From Streptomyces guryensis (GTDB lineage Bacteria > Actinomycetota > Actinomycetes > Streptomycetales > Streptomycetaceae), in contig NZ_JAJSBI010000001.1 of assembly GCF_021261325.1 (NCBI RefSeq), forward strand, positions 434,001 to 498,000: 64,000 nucleotides of DNA, read 5' to 3'. Position numbers and translations under genes: made by a program. The first letter of the stretch is position 1. Each line of letters starts with the position of its first letter. The notes under the pieces were generated by a model that worked only from the letters and a program-made list of their open reading frames with translations, was not told where the DNA came from and searched no databases. Shown here piece by piece: positions 8,354 to 16,414 of the stretch.

Positions 8354-9325
8354 ATGACGACGGCCCCCGGACAGCCCGCCCGCCCGGTCCTCGCCTGTGG
8401 TGAGGTGCGTACCTGTCTGCTGCCGTCCTTCCAGGCGCTGGACGGCCGGGCCGCCGCCCAGCTGCTCAGGCTGCGCGCCGACGAACACGTCCGGGTCTCC
8501 GAGCGGCCCAACCTGTACGCCCTCTCCCCGGAGGTGCTGACCGGAGTGGACTGCCGGCTGCCCACCTCCAACGGCGCCAAGGTCCGGGCCGTCGGGACGG
8601 TGGCCACCCGCGTGGCGCTCACCGAGGGCCGTCTGCTGCAGTCGACCGCGTACTTCAGCGCACCGGCCGCGGGCCCCGACACGCGCCGCCCCTGGGGGCA
8701 CTATCTGGTACGGCCCGGAGTGGTCGAGCCGTTCGGCAAACTGCCCGAACAGGCCACCGCGGAGGGCGTGTTGCGCGGCGCCGGGCGCGGTGAACTCGAC
8801 CTGGGGACCATCGCCGAGTCCCTGCTGACGCGGCTGCTGCGCCACCCGCTCCTCGATCGCAAGGTTCCCTTCAAGTCCCGTCGCACACACCTGCGTTGGA
8901 CAGCCCGTCGGATCCCGGCGGGCGAGCGGGCGGAACTGACGCGGTTCACGCTGGCCGAGGACGGGCTGCGGACCGTGGAGCTGCGGCTGCCGGAGGACAC
9001 ACCGGTCTCCGCGGCCGCGGGCCTGTGCGAGGATCTCGCGCTGCACGACTGGCTTTTGACGACGGTGGTGCACATGCTGGACAGCAGTCGGCTCGCGGCG
9101 GCGGACGGTCGCGCCGCGGTCCAGGCGCTGCGCCCGGCCGTCGACCATCTGCTGCATCTGTGGATGCCGCACGCGCAGGTGGACCGCTCGCTGGTCCACC
9201 TGTGGGAAGTGCTGGAACGGGAACCGGGGTTCACGCGCCAGTGGCAGAACCTGGTCCAGCGCATCCGGGACCAACTGGCCGTCCAGGCCATACCGCTCCT
9301 GCACCAGGCACTGAGCACGAGCTGA
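8354..9325 (+). CDS. Conserved cassette protein of unknown function (SCO2521-like)
   Basis: 323 residues from the ATG at 8354, one base after the previous stop. The N-terminal VLACGEVRTCLLPSF and central RPWGHYLVRPG are notable, and the C-terminal third is helical (AVDHLLHLWMPHAQVDRSL). No catalytic motif was recognised and there is no signal peptide. Tight spacing shows it is expressed with its neighbours. I recall orthologues grouped as the SCO2521 family. Function unknown. Confidence 0.8.
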   Translation: MTTAPGQPARPVLACGEVRTCLLPSFQALDGRAAAQLLRLRADEHVRVSERPNLYALSPEVLTGVDCRLPTSNGAKVRAVGTVATRVALTEGRLLQSTAYFSAPAAGPDTRRPWGHYLVRPGVVEPFGKLPEQATAEGVLRGAGRGELDLGTIAESLLTRLLRHPLLDRKVPFKSRRTHLRWTARRIPAGERAELTRFTLAEDGLRTVELRLPEDTPVSAAAGLCEDLALHDWLLTTVVHMLDSSRLAAADGRAAVQALRPAVDHLLHLWMPHAQVDRSLVHLWEVLEREPGFTRQWQNLVQRIRDQLAVQAIPLLHQALSTS

Positions 9326-9362
9326 GGGGCGGCACCAACCACATACCCGACGGGGGAGAGAC

Positions 9363-10397
9363 ATGAGCGGAGCGTCGTTAGGGCCCGGGGGCAACGGAGC
9401 GGGGCCGCAGCGGCAGGGCATACCCAAGCTGTTCTGGAAGATCCTGATCACAGCGTCGGCGGCGGGCGGCGCCTTCCTGCTGACCACCATCCTGAACGGG
9501 GACGACAACAACATCTGGCAGTGGGTGGCGTCCATCGTCCTCGGCAGCGCCACGCTGATCGTCCAGTACCTCGTGGACTTCGGGGAGCGCCTGGAGGTGG
9601 TCGAGGAGAGCCAGCGCCGGCACATCGACGACATGAAGCAGAGCCTGGCCAACCACCACGCGGAGATGCGCACGGCGGTCGACCAGAGCTTCGCCAAGAT
9701 CAACGAGGCGACGGAGCTGTTCAGCAAGGTGGACGGTTCCGTGCTGCGCTCCGAGGAAGTGACCCGGCTGGTCAAGGCGTACACCCAGGTCGGCGACGAG
9801 GCGCCGGGGATCGTCAAGAGCTTCGCCGAGGAGGAGCTGAAACGTCTCGCCGAGCTGATGGAGGACCTCATCAGCGGCAGAGCGGACTCCTCGTTCGAGA
9901 ACCACGAGTGGCTGATCGACCTCGCCCTGTGCGTCAAGAAGACCCTGTACGCCACGAGTACGACCGTCGACCGGGACTTCTGGGCCAGTGAGCCCGCGAA
10001 GCGGTATCTCAGCGCGCAGGAGAAGGCCATCAAGACCCGGGGGGTGGAGGTCCGGCGGCTGTTCCTCGTGGACGAGCCGGAGGAGGTCACCGAGGCCCTG
10101 GAACAACTCTGCGCGCGGCAGCGCAGGTACGGCATCGACGCGCGTATAGGTGTTCAGTCGCAGCTGGATCCGGGCGGCACGGTGATGGACTTCATCCTCT
10201 TCGACGGGGAGCTGAGCTACGAGACCCGGCCGGACAATCACGTCCGGCCGGACATGACGATGCTGAGGATGAAACACGAGCACGTCGAGGACCGCGTCAG
10301 CCTGTTCAACGAGCTGTGGGCGGCGACAGGGCCGGAGCATGAGCCCGAGCCGGAGCAGGGGGGCGTGCGCCGCCGGCTGCGGCGGGTCGCGGAGTGA
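9363..10397 (+). CDS. Membrane protein with two helices, coiled coil and C-terminal cytoplasmic domain, last gene of the cassette
   Basis: 344 residues, with GGGGGAGAG as ribosome-binding site. Two hydrophobic segments lie at about 24-43 and 53-70, then a predicted coiled coil (about 73-115, ERLEVVEESQRRHIDDM). The C-terminal domain (about 180-320) ends its core with GGTVMDFILFDGELSYE. The alternating beta pattern recalls domains seen in Streptomyces DUF6879-type proteins, but I am not sure of this. Codon 6 (9378-9380) is TTA. As the only membrane protein of the set, it probably anchors the ATPase and partners to the membrane. Confidence 0.75.
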   Translation: MSGASLGPGGNGAGPQRQGIPKLFWKILITASAAGGAFLLTTILNGDDNNIWQWVASIVLGSATLIVQYLVDFGERLEVVEESQRRHIDDMKQSLANHHAEMRTAVDQSFAKINEATELFSKVDGSVLRSEEVTRLVKAYTQVGDEAPGIVKSFAEEELKRLAELMEDLISGRADSSFENHEWLIDLALCVKKTLYATSTTVDRDFWASEPAKRYLSAQEKAIKTRGVEVRRLFLVDEPEEVTEALEQLCARQRRYGIDARIGVQSQLDPGGTVMDFILFDGELSYETRPDNHVRPDMTMLRMKHEHVEDRVSLFNELWAATGPEHEPEPEQGGVRRRLRRVAE

Positions 10398-10489
10398 GCC
10401 GGCCCTCGCCGCTGCTGTAACTGCTTTCTCCGCATAGGCGACCGACGGACCTCCGCGAACTCCGTGAGTCGCTCGAAAATATCGTCGGT

Positions 10490-10594
10490 TTACAGGGTCT
10501 GGTCAATCCGCATCGCGATATCGGGCTGAGGCTTTCGAATGGCCTGCTCGAATTTTCGGCTTGCGTGCCGTGCCGTGCGCGAAGCGTTGGCCAT
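10490..10594 (-). CDS. 34-codon ORF, possibly a remnant of a helix-turn-helix regulator
   Basis: ATG at 10594 with GGGAGAGG upstream encodes a 34-residue basic peptide ending IAMRIDQTL. After the TAA the same frame continues TDDIFERLTEF, and together these resemble the segment after the HTH in Streptomyces XRE/Scr1-type regulators. It may be a decayed regulator or a true small protein. It lies in the 381-bp gap between the cassette and the next gene, where nothing else was seen. Confidence 0.25.
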   Translation of the reverse strand: MANASRTARHASRKFEQAIRKPQPDIAMRIDQTL

Positions 10595-10778
10595 GACCCA
10601 ACCACCTCTCCCTGGCCAGCACTTGTGGAGCACAGACTCCTGCCGAGTGTAGGCGGAACGGCCCACGCCGGAGACGAAAAGCGTGAAACTCAAAAGGAAA
10701 GGGGAGCACGCTGTAGGCGCAACGAACACGGTGCCCGCAATTATGAGTCGTGTTCGTTACGGCCGTTAAGGAGAGGAA

Positions 10779-10994
10779 ATGAAACCGCCCGTCGGCGCTC
10801 ATGTCGTGGACACGCGTACTGGAAAGGTGGGAATCGTCATGGGGCACGAAGGGCCGTACGTGCAACTGAGACCGTACGGCGGTGGCCGGGAGTGGGACGC
10901 CGATCCCGGTGCCGTGCGCGGGGCCACCCAGGCCGAGCGGCTCAGCGCGGCGACCGCCTACGCCAACGCCCGCAGCCGGGGTGAAGTGCCTTGA
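10779..10994 (+). CDS. Small conserved Streptomyces protein, 71 residues
   Basis: Start ATG at 10779 with a strong AAGGAGAGG ribosome-binding site 3 nt upstream. The peptide GPYVQLRPYGGGREWDADP is typical of a small protein family found in many Streptomyces, often near XRE/DUF397 regulatory genes; this is from memory. The sequence begins with a short beta-rich segment (VGAHVVDTRTGKVGIVMGH), suggesting a KOW/SH3-like barrel, an inference. Function unknown. Confidence 0.75.
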   Translation: MKPPVGAHVVDTRTGKVGIVMGHEGPYVQLRPYGGGREWDADPGAVRGATQAERLSAATAYANARSRGEVP

Positions 10995-11009
10995 GTAAGG
11001 TGCGGGCGC

Positions 11010-11633
11010 ATGAGTCTGTCGCGCATACGGAGATGGCGGAGGCCGCGGGCCCAGCGGCGGTACCCCGACCCGCTCACGGCACACCAGCTGTGGATGGTGT
11101 CGCTGAGCGCGCCGGTCAGCCGGGACCGCGGCACCTCGCGGACCACCCTGTACCCGTTCACGCGGATCGACGACGACAGCGCCCGCAACTGGCTGGCCGA
11201 GCAGTGGGAGATCACCTCGCGCGCCGAGCTGACCGACCGGCTGGACGGGTTGTCGCGCGGTGGCTACCGCGCGCGTGCCCAGCAGCTCCTCGGCGTCTCG
11301 CCGCTCGCCTGGGACGCCGCCCTGTACGCGGACATCGCCCGGCTCGGCTTCGGGTGCGGGATGATCAACGAGGCCGAGGCCTGGACCGCGCTGAAGAACA
11401 TCGTGCCGGCGGTCGTGGGGACGTACGCCTCCTGGCAGGAGTACGCCGACCACTACCTGCTGGGGCGGACCGTGTGGCGGGACGGGCTGCGCGGCACCCA
11501 GGACGCGGCCTTCCCCGCCCCGCAGTCCGCCGCCGACGCACACCTGCGCGCCCTGCTGGACCCGGCGAACCGGTCCAGCCCGTGGAACCTGGCCCCCTGG
11601 GACACCATCAGCCACCCCGACCGTGCCCGCTGA
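11010..11633 (+). CDS. DUF1266-family protein
   Basis: 207 residues. The core pattern AWDAALYADIARLGFGCGMI followed by EAEAW and SWQEYADHYLLGRTVW is the DUF1266 signature, in which tryptophans and the GR dipeptide are conserved. It is predicted cytoplasmic with a basic N-terminus. The ATG at 11010 has AAGGTG about 8 nt upstream. It lies 15 bp after the small protein gene and may share its transcript. Function unknown. Confidence 0.85.
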   Translation: MSLSRIRRWRRPRAQRRYPDPLTAHQLWMVSLSAPVSRDRGTSRTTLYPFTRIDDDSARNWLAEQWEITSRAELTDRLDGLSRGGYRARAQQLLGVSPLAWDAALYADIARLGFGCGMINEAEAWTALKNIVPAVVGTYASWQEYADHYLLGRTVWRDGLRGTQDAAFPAPQSAADAHLRALLDPANRSSPWNLAPWDTISHPDRAR

Positions 11634-11647
11634 GTCCGGCGGTACGC

Positions 11648-11653
11648 GAGAAT
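11648..11653 (+). promoter_or_regulatory. -10 element (GAGAAT) of the recO leader ORF
   Basis: GAGAAT ends 7 nt before the ATG at 11661, matching the leaderless spacing seen elsewhere in this window, although the first base differs from TANNNT. Confidence 0.4.
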
Positions 11654-11660
11654 GGACCGC

Positions 11661-11714
11661 ATGAGTCTGTTCCCTGACGAAGACCGGCCGCAGCCCCGCG
11701 GGGGGCGGCGATGA
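11661..11714 (+). CDS. 17-codon leader ORF translationally coupled to recO
   Basis: ATG at 11661 opens a 17-codon reading frame encoding [17 protein letters not shown]. Its stop overlaps the recO start as ATGA (11711-11714). A -10-like hexamer 7 nt upstream suggests leaderless translation. The first codons resemble the recO start (MSLFRDD), so the leader may have arisen by duplication of the start region. It is probably a coupling leader; the peptide itself may have no role. Confidence 0.5.
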   Translation: MSLFPDEDRPQPRGGRR

Positions 11715-12457
11715 GTCTTTTCCGGGACGACGGCATCGTGCTGCGCACCCAGAAGCTCGGGGAAGCGGACCGCATCATCACCTTGCTCACCCGTGGTCAC
11801 GGTCGCGTGCGCGCCGTGGCTCGTGGTGTCCGCCGTACCAAGTCCAAGTTCGGTGCCCGGCTCGAACCCTTCTCGCACGTCGACGTGCAGTTCTTCGCGC
11901 GCGGCAGTGAGCTGGTCGGGCGCAGCCTGCCGCTGTGCACGCAGAGCGAGACCATCGCGCCGTACGGCGGCGGGATCGTCGCCGACTACGCCCGCTACAC
12001 CGCGGGGACCGCCATGCTGGAGACCGCCGAGCGGTTCACCGACCACGAGGGCGAGCCGGCGGTGCAGCAGTACCTGCTGCTCGTGGGCGCCCTGCGCACC
12101 CTCGCCCGCGGCGAGCACGCCCCGCACCTCGTCCTCGACGCCTTCCTGCTGCGCTCCCTCGCCGTCAACGGCTACGCCCCCACCTTCGGGGACTGCGCGA
12201 AGTGCGGCATGCCCGGGCCGAACCGGTTCTTCTCGGTCGCCTCCGGCGGAGCCGTCTGCGTCGACTGCCGGGTGCCCGGCAGCGTCGTACCCTCGCCGCA
12301 GACCCTGGAACTCCTGGGCGCACTGCTTACGGGAGACTGGGAGACCGCGGACGCGTGCGAGCCGCGGCATGTCAGGGAGGGGAGCGGGCTGGTGTCCGCG
12401 TATCTGCACTGGCATCTGGAACGCGGGCTGCGCTCGCTGCGTTACGTAGAGAAGTAA
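11711..12457 (+). CDS. recO: DNA repair protein RecO
   Basis: 248 residues. The N-terminal OB-fold begins [20 protein letters not shown] and contains [16 protein letters not shown], both RecO hallmarks. The C-terminal zinc site is CAKCGMPG plus CVDC (residues about 162-189). RecO works with RecF and RecR to load RecA on gapped DNA and anneals SSB-coated strands. Length is normal. The start is fixed by the ATGA overlap with the 17-codon leader. uppS follows after 23 bp, an arrangement conserved in actinobacteria. Confidence 0.95.
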   Translation: MSLFRDDGIVLRTQKLGEADRIITLLTRGHGRVRAVARGVRRTKSKFGARLEPFSHVDVQFFARGSELVGRSLPLCTQSETIAPYGGGIVADYARYTAGTAMLETAERFTDHEGEPAVQQYLLLVGALRTLARGEHAPHLVLDAFLLRSLAVNGYAPTFGDCAKCGMPGPNRFFSVASGGAVCVDCRVPGSVVPSPQTLELLGALLTGDWETADACEPRHVREGSGLVSAYLHWHLERGLRSLRYVEK

Positions 12458-12480
12458 GCCGTAGAGGAGACGAGAAGCAC

Positions 12481-13332
12481 ATGGTCGTACGCGGGATCCT
12501 GGGACGCCAGCGCCGCGAGTACAAGGCACCGGAACCGCACCCGTCCGGCGCCCGCGCGCCGAAGCTGCCGGGCGAGCTGGTCCCGAACCATGTGGCGATC
12601 GTCATGGACGGGAACGGGCGGTGGGCGAAGGAGCGGGGCCTGCCGCGGACGGAAGGCCACAAGGTCGGCGCCGAGCGCGTCCTGGACGTGCTGCAGGGCG
12701 CCGTCGAGATGGGCGTGGGCAACATCTCCCTGTACGCCTTCTCCACCGAGAACTGGAAGCGCTCGCCCGACGAGGTCCGCTTCCTCATGAACTTCAACCG
12801 CGACTTCATCCGCAAGACCCGCGACACCCTCGACGAACTGGGCATCCGGGTGCGCTGGGTGGGCCGTATGCCCAAGCTGTGGAAGTCCGTCGCCAAGGAG
12901 CTCCAGGTCGCGCAGGAGCAGACCAAGGACAACGACAGGCTCACGCTGTACTTCTGCATGAACTACGGCGGGCGCGCGGAGATCGCCGACGCCGCGAAGG
13001 CCCTGGCGGAGGACGTGAAGGCGGGGCGTCTCGACCCCTCCAAGGTCACCGAGAAGACCCTCGCCAAGTACCTCTACTACCCGGACATGCCGGACGTGGA
13101 CCTGTTCCTGCGGCCGAGCGGAGAGCAGCGCACCTCCAACTACCTGCTCTGGCAGAGCGCGTACGCCGAGATGGTCTTCCAGGACGTGCTGTGGCCGGAC
13201 TTCGACCGGCGCGACCTGTGGCGGGCCTGCATGGAGTTCGCCTCGCGCGACCGCCGCTTCGGCGGCGCCGTTCCGAACGAGCAACTGCTCGCCATGGAGC
13301 GGGACATGCGGGGCGGTCCGGCCACCTCGTAG
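12481..13332 (+). CDS. uppS: Isoprenyl transferase (cis-prenyl diphosphate synthase)
   Basis: 283 residues. [13 protein letters not shown] holds the catalytic Asp and phosphate-binding region. [13 protein letters not shown] and the C-terminal [19 protein letters not shown] are the other conserved UppS blocks. It condenses isopentenyl diphosphate units to polyprenyl diphosphate for the peptidoglycan lipid carrier. The start ATG at 12481 is preceded by GAGGAG. Cytoplasmic and membrane-associated. It is co-directional with recO. Confidence 0.95.
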   Translation: MVVRGILGRQRREYKAPEPHPSGARAPKLPGELVPNHVAIVMDGNGRWAKERGLPRTEGHKVGAERVLDVLQGAVEMGVGNISLYAFSTENWKRSPDEVRFLMNFNRDFIRKTRDTLDELGIRVRWVGRMPKLWKSVAKELQVAQEQTKDNDRLTLYFCMNYGGRAEIADAAKALAEDVKAGRLDPSKVTEKTLAKYLYYPDMPDVDLFLRPSGEQRTSNYLLWQSAYAEMVFQDVLWPDFDRRDLWRACMEFASRDRRFGGAVPNEQLLAMERDMRGGPATS

Positions 13333-13340
13333 CCGCCGGG

Positions 13341-13640
13341 GGTTCACGAACATCCCGGGAGATCATCCCGCTGGCCGCCCTGATGGGCCTGCCGGGCAGC
13401 ACCGAGCCGGCCGCACCGGACACCCCGTACACCTACGCCGACAACCCGTGGCGCGGCGCTGACGTCTCTCCCCTGGGCGCGAACATCCAGTGGGACGTCT
13501 TCCAGAAGGGCGACCACTACCTGGTCCGCATGCTCTACAACGAGCGGGAGACGGCTTTCAGGGCCGGCTGCCACCCGATCGCGAAGGGCAGCAAGTTCTA
13601 CGACCTTGACGAACCGGAGCGCTGCTTCGGCCGAAGCTGA
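13341..13640 (+). pseudogene. C-terminal remnant of a histidine-type acid phosphatase
   Basis: The forward frame ending at 13640 encodes about 95 residues with WRGADVSPLGANIQWDVF, HYLVRMLYNERETAF and the closing YDLDEPERCF. These match the C-terminus of histidine-type (inositol polyphosphate-like) phosphatases. Everything before it, including the RHG and HD catalytic motifs, is missing, and no start codon with a ribosome-binding site exists after the uppS stop. It is a truncated remnant directly after uppS. Confidence 0.7.
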
Positions 13641-13665
13641 TCACCGGGCGGCCGAAAAGCGCCTG

Positions 13666-13671
13666 TACTAT
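13666..13671 (+). promoter_or_regulatory. -10 element (TACTAT), leaderless start of the YcxB-like gene
   Basis: TACTAT ends 8 nt before the ATG at 13680. Confidence 0.5.
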
Positions 13672-13679
13672 CCCGCCTC

Positions 13680-14213
13680 ATGGTCATGGACATGGGGCGG
13701 GACGCCGGACAGGGCGTGGTCGAGCTGGTGTATCAGCCGGTCGCGGGGGATTTCTCGGGGGCACTGCGGGAGCGCAAGCGGTTCAGCCGGGCGGGGAAGA
13801 TACAGAGGTGGTCGGTCGGCTTCATAGCCGTAGCCCTCGTCATCGAGATCGCGGGTGCGCTCGCCGGGGGACACGTCAACTGGTTTCTGCTGATCTGGCT
13901 GCCGCTGTTCGCAGGACTCCTGCTCTTCATGCCGCAGTTGCAGGCCCGTACGGTCGTCAAGATCGCCGCTCGCAACGGCACGTACCGCGCGACGGTGACG
14001 GACGGCGGGCTGACGATGACGACCGACAACAGCACGACGTCGGTCAACTGGGCCGCGCAGCCCCGCTATCGGGAGACCAAGGACGCCTTCTTCACCTTCA
14101 GCGACGACAAGAACGCCACCTGCTTCACGGTCCTGCCCAAGCGCGGCCTGCGGAACCCCGGGGACGCGGACCGGCTGCGGGAGATCCTCGACCGCAACCT
14201 GACCCGCGTCTGA
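13680..14213 (+). CDS. YcxB-like membrane protein
   Basis: 177 residues with two hydrophobic helices (about 46-64 and 67-85), followed by a beta-rich C-terminal domain (TVTDGGLTMTTDNSTTSVNW and FFTFSDDKNATCFTVLPKRGL). That arrangement is the YcxB family signature. Alternative in-frame ATGs lie at 13686 and 13692, but the -10 at 13666 favours 13680. It is convergent with zur. Function unknown; probably a stress- or envelope-related membrane protein. Confidence 0.8.
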   Translation: MVMDMGRDAGQGVVELVYQPVAGDFSGALRERKRFSRAGKIQRWSVGFIAVALVIEIAGALAGGHVNWFLLIWLPLFAGLLLFMPQLQARTVVKIAARNGTYRATVTDGGLTMTTDNSTTSVNWAAQPRYRETKDAFFTFSDDKNATCFTVLPKRGLRNPGDADRLREILDRNLTRV

Positions 14214-14216
14214 GCT

Positions 14217-14633
14217 TCAGTTCCCGGCGGAGGCGCAGTCGGCACAGGTGCCGAAGATCTCCACGGTGTGCGCCACGTTGACGTAGCCGTGCTCGGCGGC
14301 GATCGCCTCCGCCCACTTCTCCACTGCCGGTCCCTCCACCTCCACCGCCTTGCCGCACACACGGCAGACCAGGTGGTGGTGGTGTTCCCCGGTGGAGCAG
14401 CGGCGGTACACCGACTCGCCGTCGGAGGTGCGCAGGACGTCGACCTCGCCGGCGTCGGCGAGGTTCTGGAGGGTGCGGTAGACCGTGGTCAGGCCGACCG
14501 AGTCGCCCTTGTGCTTGAGCATGTCGTGGAGTTCCTGCGCGCTGCGGAACTCGTCGACCTCGTCGAGCGCCGCCGCCACAGCGGCACGCTGCCGGGTGGC
14601 GCGGCCCTTCACGGGCGGTCCAGCGGTCGTCAC
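14217..14633 (-). CDS. zur: Zinc uptake regulator Zur (Fur family)
   Basis: 138 residues. The winged helix contains TTVYRTLQNLADAGEVDVL, the regulatory metal site is GEHHHHLVC, and the structural Zn site is CRVCGK plus CADC at the C-terminus. Position directly downstream of znuA and the ABC genes identifies it as Zur rather than Fur or Nur. With bound zinc it represses zinc uptake genes, including its own operon through the boxes at 17370-17406. It has the usual Fur-family length. Confidence 0.93.
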   Translation of the reverse strand: MTTAGPPVKGRATRQRAAVAAALDEVDEFRSAQELHDMLKHKGDSVGLTTVYRTLQNLADAGEVDVLRTSDGESVYRRCSTGEHHHHLVCRVCGKAVEVEGPAVEKWAEAIAAEHGYVNVAHTVEIFGTCADCASAGN

Positions 14634-14694
14634 CGGTTGCCTCCTCCTACGTCTGCGCTTGCCGGGCCATTGTGCCAGCCCGGCCCGTGCGCGG

Positions 14695-15597
14695 TCAGAC
14701 GCCGACCTTGTCCGTGGCCTCCCGGGTGGCCGGAATCGCGCACTCCGCGGGGTCGCCGGCGGGCTGTCCGGACGCTGCGGCGCGGGCGCGGCGGCGGGCC
14801 AGCGGGGCCGCCAGCGCGGTCAGCGCCATGAAGGTCGCGATGGTCAGCAGCACGATCGTCGCGCCGGGCGGCACGTCCTGGTAGTAGGACGTGACCGTGC
14901 CGCCGATGGTCACGGAGACCCCGATCGCCACCGCGATCGCGAAGGTCGCCGCGAAGCTGCGGCTCAACTGCTGTGCCGCCGCCACCGGCACCACCATCAG
15001 GGCGCTCACCAGCAGCAGGCCCACCACCCGCATCGCGACCGTCACCGTCACCGCCGCCGTGACGGCGGTGAGGAGGTTCAGGGCGCGCACCGGAAGGCCC
15101 GTCACCCGCGCGAACTCCTCGTCCTGGCTGACCGCGAAGAGCTGCCGGCGCAGACCGAGGGTGACCAGCACCACGAAGCCCGCGAGCAGGCAGATCGCCG
15201 TCACGTCCGACTGCGAGACGGTCGACAGCGAGCCGAAGAGGTACGAGGTCAGGTTGGCGTTGGAGCCGCCGGGCGCGAGGTTGATGAACATCACGCCGCC
15301 GGCCATACCGCCGTAGAAGAGCATCGCGAGGGCGATGTCGCCGCGGGTGCGGCCGTACCAGCGGATCAGCTCCATCAGGACCGCGCCGAGCACGGAGGTG
15401 AGGGTCGCCATCCAGACCGGGGAGGCGGAGAGCAGGAAGCCGAGGCCGACGCCGGTCATCGCCACATGGCCGATGCCGTCGCCCATCAGGGCCTGGCGGC
15501 GCTGCACGAGGTAGATGCCGATCGCCGGGGCGGTGATGCCGACGAGGACGGCGGCGAGCAGGGCCCGCTGCATGAAGGCGAAGTCGAGAAAGTCCAT
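14695..15597 (-). CDS. znuB: Zinc ABC transporter permease
   Basis: A 300-residue ABC-3 family permease with about eight predicted membrane helices. LVQRRQALMGDGIGHVAMTGVG near the N-terminus is the family's coupling motif, and GGVMFINLAPGG follows. It forms the transmembrane channel for metal delivered by the lipoprotein at 16411-17370. It sits 10 bp downstream of the ATPase gene and 61 bp before zur. Specificity for zinc is inferred from the Zur neighbour and upstream Zur boxes. Confidence 0.92.
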   Translation of the reverse strand: MDFLDFAFMQRALLAAVLVGITAPAIGIYLVQRRQALMGDGIGHVAMTGVGLGFLLSASPVWMATLTSVLGAVLMELIRWYGRTRGDIALAMLFYGGMAGGVMFINLAPGGSNANLTSYLFGSLSTVSQSDVTAICLLAGFVVLVTLGLRRQLFAVSQDEEFARVTGLPVRALNLLTAVTAAVTVTVAMRVVGLLLVSALMVVPVAAAQQLSRSFAATFAIAVAIGVSVTIGGTVTSYYQDVPPGATIVLLTIATFMALTALAAPLARRRARAAASGQPAGDPAECAIPATREATDKVGV

Positions 15598-15607
15598 TAC
15601 CGGTCCC

Positions 15608-16414
15608 TCAGCTCAGCAGGCCTGTGCGCACGGGCGTGTGCTCGTGGGGGTGTACGTGGTCGTGGCCGGGCAGGGCGTGCTGGCCGACGGCCCGCGGGGG
15701 TGGGCCGTCGTGCAGGACGCAGCCGTCGCGGAGCACCACCGCGCGGTCGATCAGGGGCTCCAGCGGCCCGAGTTCGTGCAGGACGAGCAGCACGGTCGTA
15801 CCGGCCGCGACCTGCTCGCGCAGCGTCTGCGCGAGCACCTCCTGGCTGGCCAGGTCCACGCCCGCCATCGGCTCGTCCATGATCAGCAGTTCGGGTTCGG
15901 CGGCGAGCGCGCGGGCGATCAGCACGCGCTGGTGCTGGCCGCCGGAGAGGGCGTTCACCGAGTCCTTGGCCCTGTCGGCCATGCCGACCAGCTCCAGGGC
16001 CCGGCGTACGGCCGCGTGGTCCGCCTTGCGCAGCACACCGAAGCGGGCGCGGGACAGCCGCCCGGACGAGACGATCTCGGTGACGGTGGCGGGGACTCCG
16101 CCCGCGGCGGTCGTGCGCTGCGGGACGTACCCCACCCGAGCCCAGTCGCGGAACCGCCTGCGCTCCGTGCCGAACAGCGCGATCTCACCGGCGCTCACCG
16201 GCACCTGGCCGATGAGCGTGCGGATCGCGGTCGACTTGCCGGAGCCGTTGGCGCCGAGCAGCGCGACGACCTCGCCGTGTGCCACGGTGAGGTCGATTCC
16301 GCGCAGGACGGGGCGCGAGCCCAGATCGGCGCGGACCCCGCGCATCGCTATGACGGGCTCGATGCCGGGATCACCCAGTGCGCCCACGCCCATGTCGTCC
16401 TCCGTAAACGTCAT
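15608..16414 (-). CDS. znuC: Zinc ABC transporter ATP-binding protein
   Basis: 268 residues. Walker A is LLGANGSGKSTAIR, the signature LSGGQHQRVLIARAL, and Walker B ELLIMDEPMAGVD, followed by the H-loop LVLHELG. The C-terminus has several histidines (HDHVHPHEH), a feature of metal-transport ATPases that may help sense zinc. Its ATG overlaps the znuA stop (ATGA), so the two are translationally coupled. Confidence 0.93.
   Translation of the reverse strand: MTFTEDDMGVGALGDPGIEPVIAMRGVRADLGSRPVLRGIDLTVAHGEVVALLGANGSGKSTAIRTLIGQVPVSAGEIALFGTERRRFRDWARVGYVPQRTTAAGGVPATVTEIVSSGRLSRARFGVLRKADHAAVRRALELVGMADRAKDSVNALSGGQHQRVLIARALAAEPELLIMDEPMAGVDLASQEVLAQTLREQVAAGTTVLLVLHELGPLEPLIDRAVVLRDGCVLHDGPPPRAVGQHALPGHDHVHPHEHTPVRTGLLS

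Noticed and set aside
3679..10397. Calling the six-gene cassette a prophage or integrative element
   Set aside because: No integrase, att-like repeats, tRNA gene or base-composition break was seen, and the gene order appears to be core in Streptomyces.
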